A stretch of DNA of 64,000 nt, taken from assembly GCA_054601695.1 (NCBI GenBank), contig BAAHQB010000422.1, forward strand, positions 1 to 64,000, given 5' to 3'. Below the pieces are notes generated by a model. It was not told the DNA's origin and searched no databases. It saw only the letters and a program-made list of their open reading frames with translations. Position numbers and translations under genes: made by a program. The stretch's first letter is position 1. Each line of letters begins with the position of its first letter. Source of the DNA: Amorphochlora amoebiformis (Eukaryota; Cercozoa; Chlorarachniophyceae). Positions 37,960 through 64,000 of the stretch are shown here, piece after piece.

Positions 37960-38100
37960 GACGCGGTACGCGGGTGACTTATTGTTACGAAACAGTGCAC
38001 GTGCCAACGCCAATCCAAGATACGGTTTCATTCGAATATTTTCCCCCCAACGAACTAAGTTAAGTCTTTCCAATTACTTGGCAGTTATTTGAGTACTAGT
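37960..38100. other. Upstream flank of the LIM gene
   Basis: A short mixed-composition stretch 5' of the LIM start codon, before CTAG island 3. No TATA box is obvious. The ORFs crossing it on either strand have no supporting splice structure. Confidence 0.3.
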
Positions 38101-38762
38101 AATAGTCATGATCTAGAGTATGTCCAGCGTACGACTGGTTGATTAAACTTCTGCGACGTGAAGCGTTAAGACTTTAACCACATTTTGAAACGAAGTATAA
38201 TCAGAAAAATGTTAAATTTAGATCCGTACGAGATCTACACAATAGTATCTACTAGTCTAGAGTATCTCTAGTGTTCTAGTATCTAGTATCTAGAGTACGA
38301 CATTGTGGTCTGGAGTTCTCCAGGCTCTACTAGTCTAGAGGCTGGAGTATCTCTAGATCTAGAATATCTGGAATCTACTAGATCTGAGGAATATCCTAGT
38401 ATCCTACTATCTAGAGTATATCATATCCTAGATATCTAGGATATCCTATATCTAGTCCGGCTAGTAGATGACACTTGCTCTCTAGGATGTGGAGTCTAGG
38501 GAGTCTGGACTAGATCCGTAGCAGAGATCGGACTAGATGCTCTAGTCTAGACATTCTAGACAAAAGATCTAGACTATTGAACTTGTGGAAACTAGTCTAG
38601 TAGAGTTCAATTTACTCTAGTCACTGGATTGACTGAATCTGACTGATGAGCAAATATCAAGTTTATTCAATCAAGGTCATCTAGGTCATCTACATGACCT
38701 AATACCTAGACTAGCTAGAGTATATAATATCTCTAGATCTGGATGATCCCGAGTCTAGCTAG
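38100..38762. other. CTAG-rich intergenic island 3
   Basis: CTAG density is highest here: between 38250 and 38600 nearly every line carries several CTAGA, TCTAG or ACTAG motifs. It begins directly at the stop codon of the coiled-coil gene (TAG at 38766-38764, followed on the minus strand by ACTAGCTAGACTC) and ends near the LIM gene 5' flank. Confidence 0.8.
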
Positions 38763-38763
38763 T

Positions 38764-51555
<12,792 letters not shown>

Positions 51556-51815
51556 ATTTTCGAAACTTTGCTCTATGACCCGACGGCCGACGCCATGCGA
51601 AGGGCTTAACCCTCTAGTAATGACCCGGAACACGTGGACCACTCGGAAATACAAACAGCGGCAACTTGCAATGGTGGCATAGCTGGAGCCTGATCGACTC
51701 AAAAGGCGATAGATTTTGTCTAACCTTTGCTGTATTGTGTATAAATAAACATGCCTACGGCTTATGATGATGTTTCTGGGTTGAAGTTGTGTTGTTGGGT
51801 TGTTGCAGGGCAAGA
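51556..51815. promoter_or_regulatory. Divergent promoter region, coiled-coil and TMEM181-like genes
   Basis: The two start codons face away from each other with 260 bases between. On the minus strand the frame stays open upstream of the ATG at 51555 as far as CAATACAG at 51734, so a spliced upstream coding exon is also possible. No (TA)n is present, unlike almost every other non-coding stretch here. Confidence 0.45.

Positions 51816-64000
<12,185 letters not shown>

Overview
The window is nuclear DNA from a eukaryote, most likely a unicellular protist or microalga. Short exons sit in islands of mixed base composition, bounded by GT and AG, and are separated by introns built largely from (TA)n microsatellite, GA/CT tracts and minisatellites. 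No bacterial operon, rRNA, tRNA, CRISPR or transposase gene is visible. The taxon cannot be fixed. TTAGGG/CCCTAA-type repeats occur inside introns. The transporter gene begins with a signal peptide followed by a Ser/Arg-rich stretch, which would suit a plastid-targeting leader, but that is inference.

Almost all of the long Tyr/Ile ORFs are translations of TA repeat and are not genes. Following splice-phase compatibility from exon to exon gives six supportable genes and one doubtful fragment. (1) About 3074-986, minus: a doubtful disordered protein. (2) 3985-14169, plus: a Sel1-like repeat protein in about 17 exons. (3) 17683-16009, minus: a basic, Ser-rich protein of unknown function. (4) 17774-30158, plus: a complete EamA/DMT transporter model of 15 exons and 434 residues. 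(5) 37951 to about 31949, minus: a LIM-domain protein with a second Cys-rich module. (6) 51555-38764, minus: a long coiled-coil protein. (7) 51816 to beyond 63548, plus: a TMEM181/Wntless-like multipass membrane protein that runs off the window.

Genes 1/2, 3/4 and 6/7 are divergent pairs; the 3/4 and 6/7 pairs share start regions of under 300 bp. Gene pairs 2/3 and 4/5 converge. The spacers after genes 2, 4 and 6 are non-coding islands strikingly rich in CTAG.

The most unusual signal is in the introns. Many contain tandem arrays whose unit is a copy of the neighbouring exon edge, meaning the last exon bases plus the 5' splice site, or the 3' splice site plus the first exon bases. At least a dozen exons show this, and two exons carry such arrays on both sides. 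CCCTAA arrays also start close behind several 5' splice sites, always with CCCTAA on the sense strand of the host gene. Together this suggests that local tandem duplication seeded at splice junctions, followed by microsatellite growth, built these introns.
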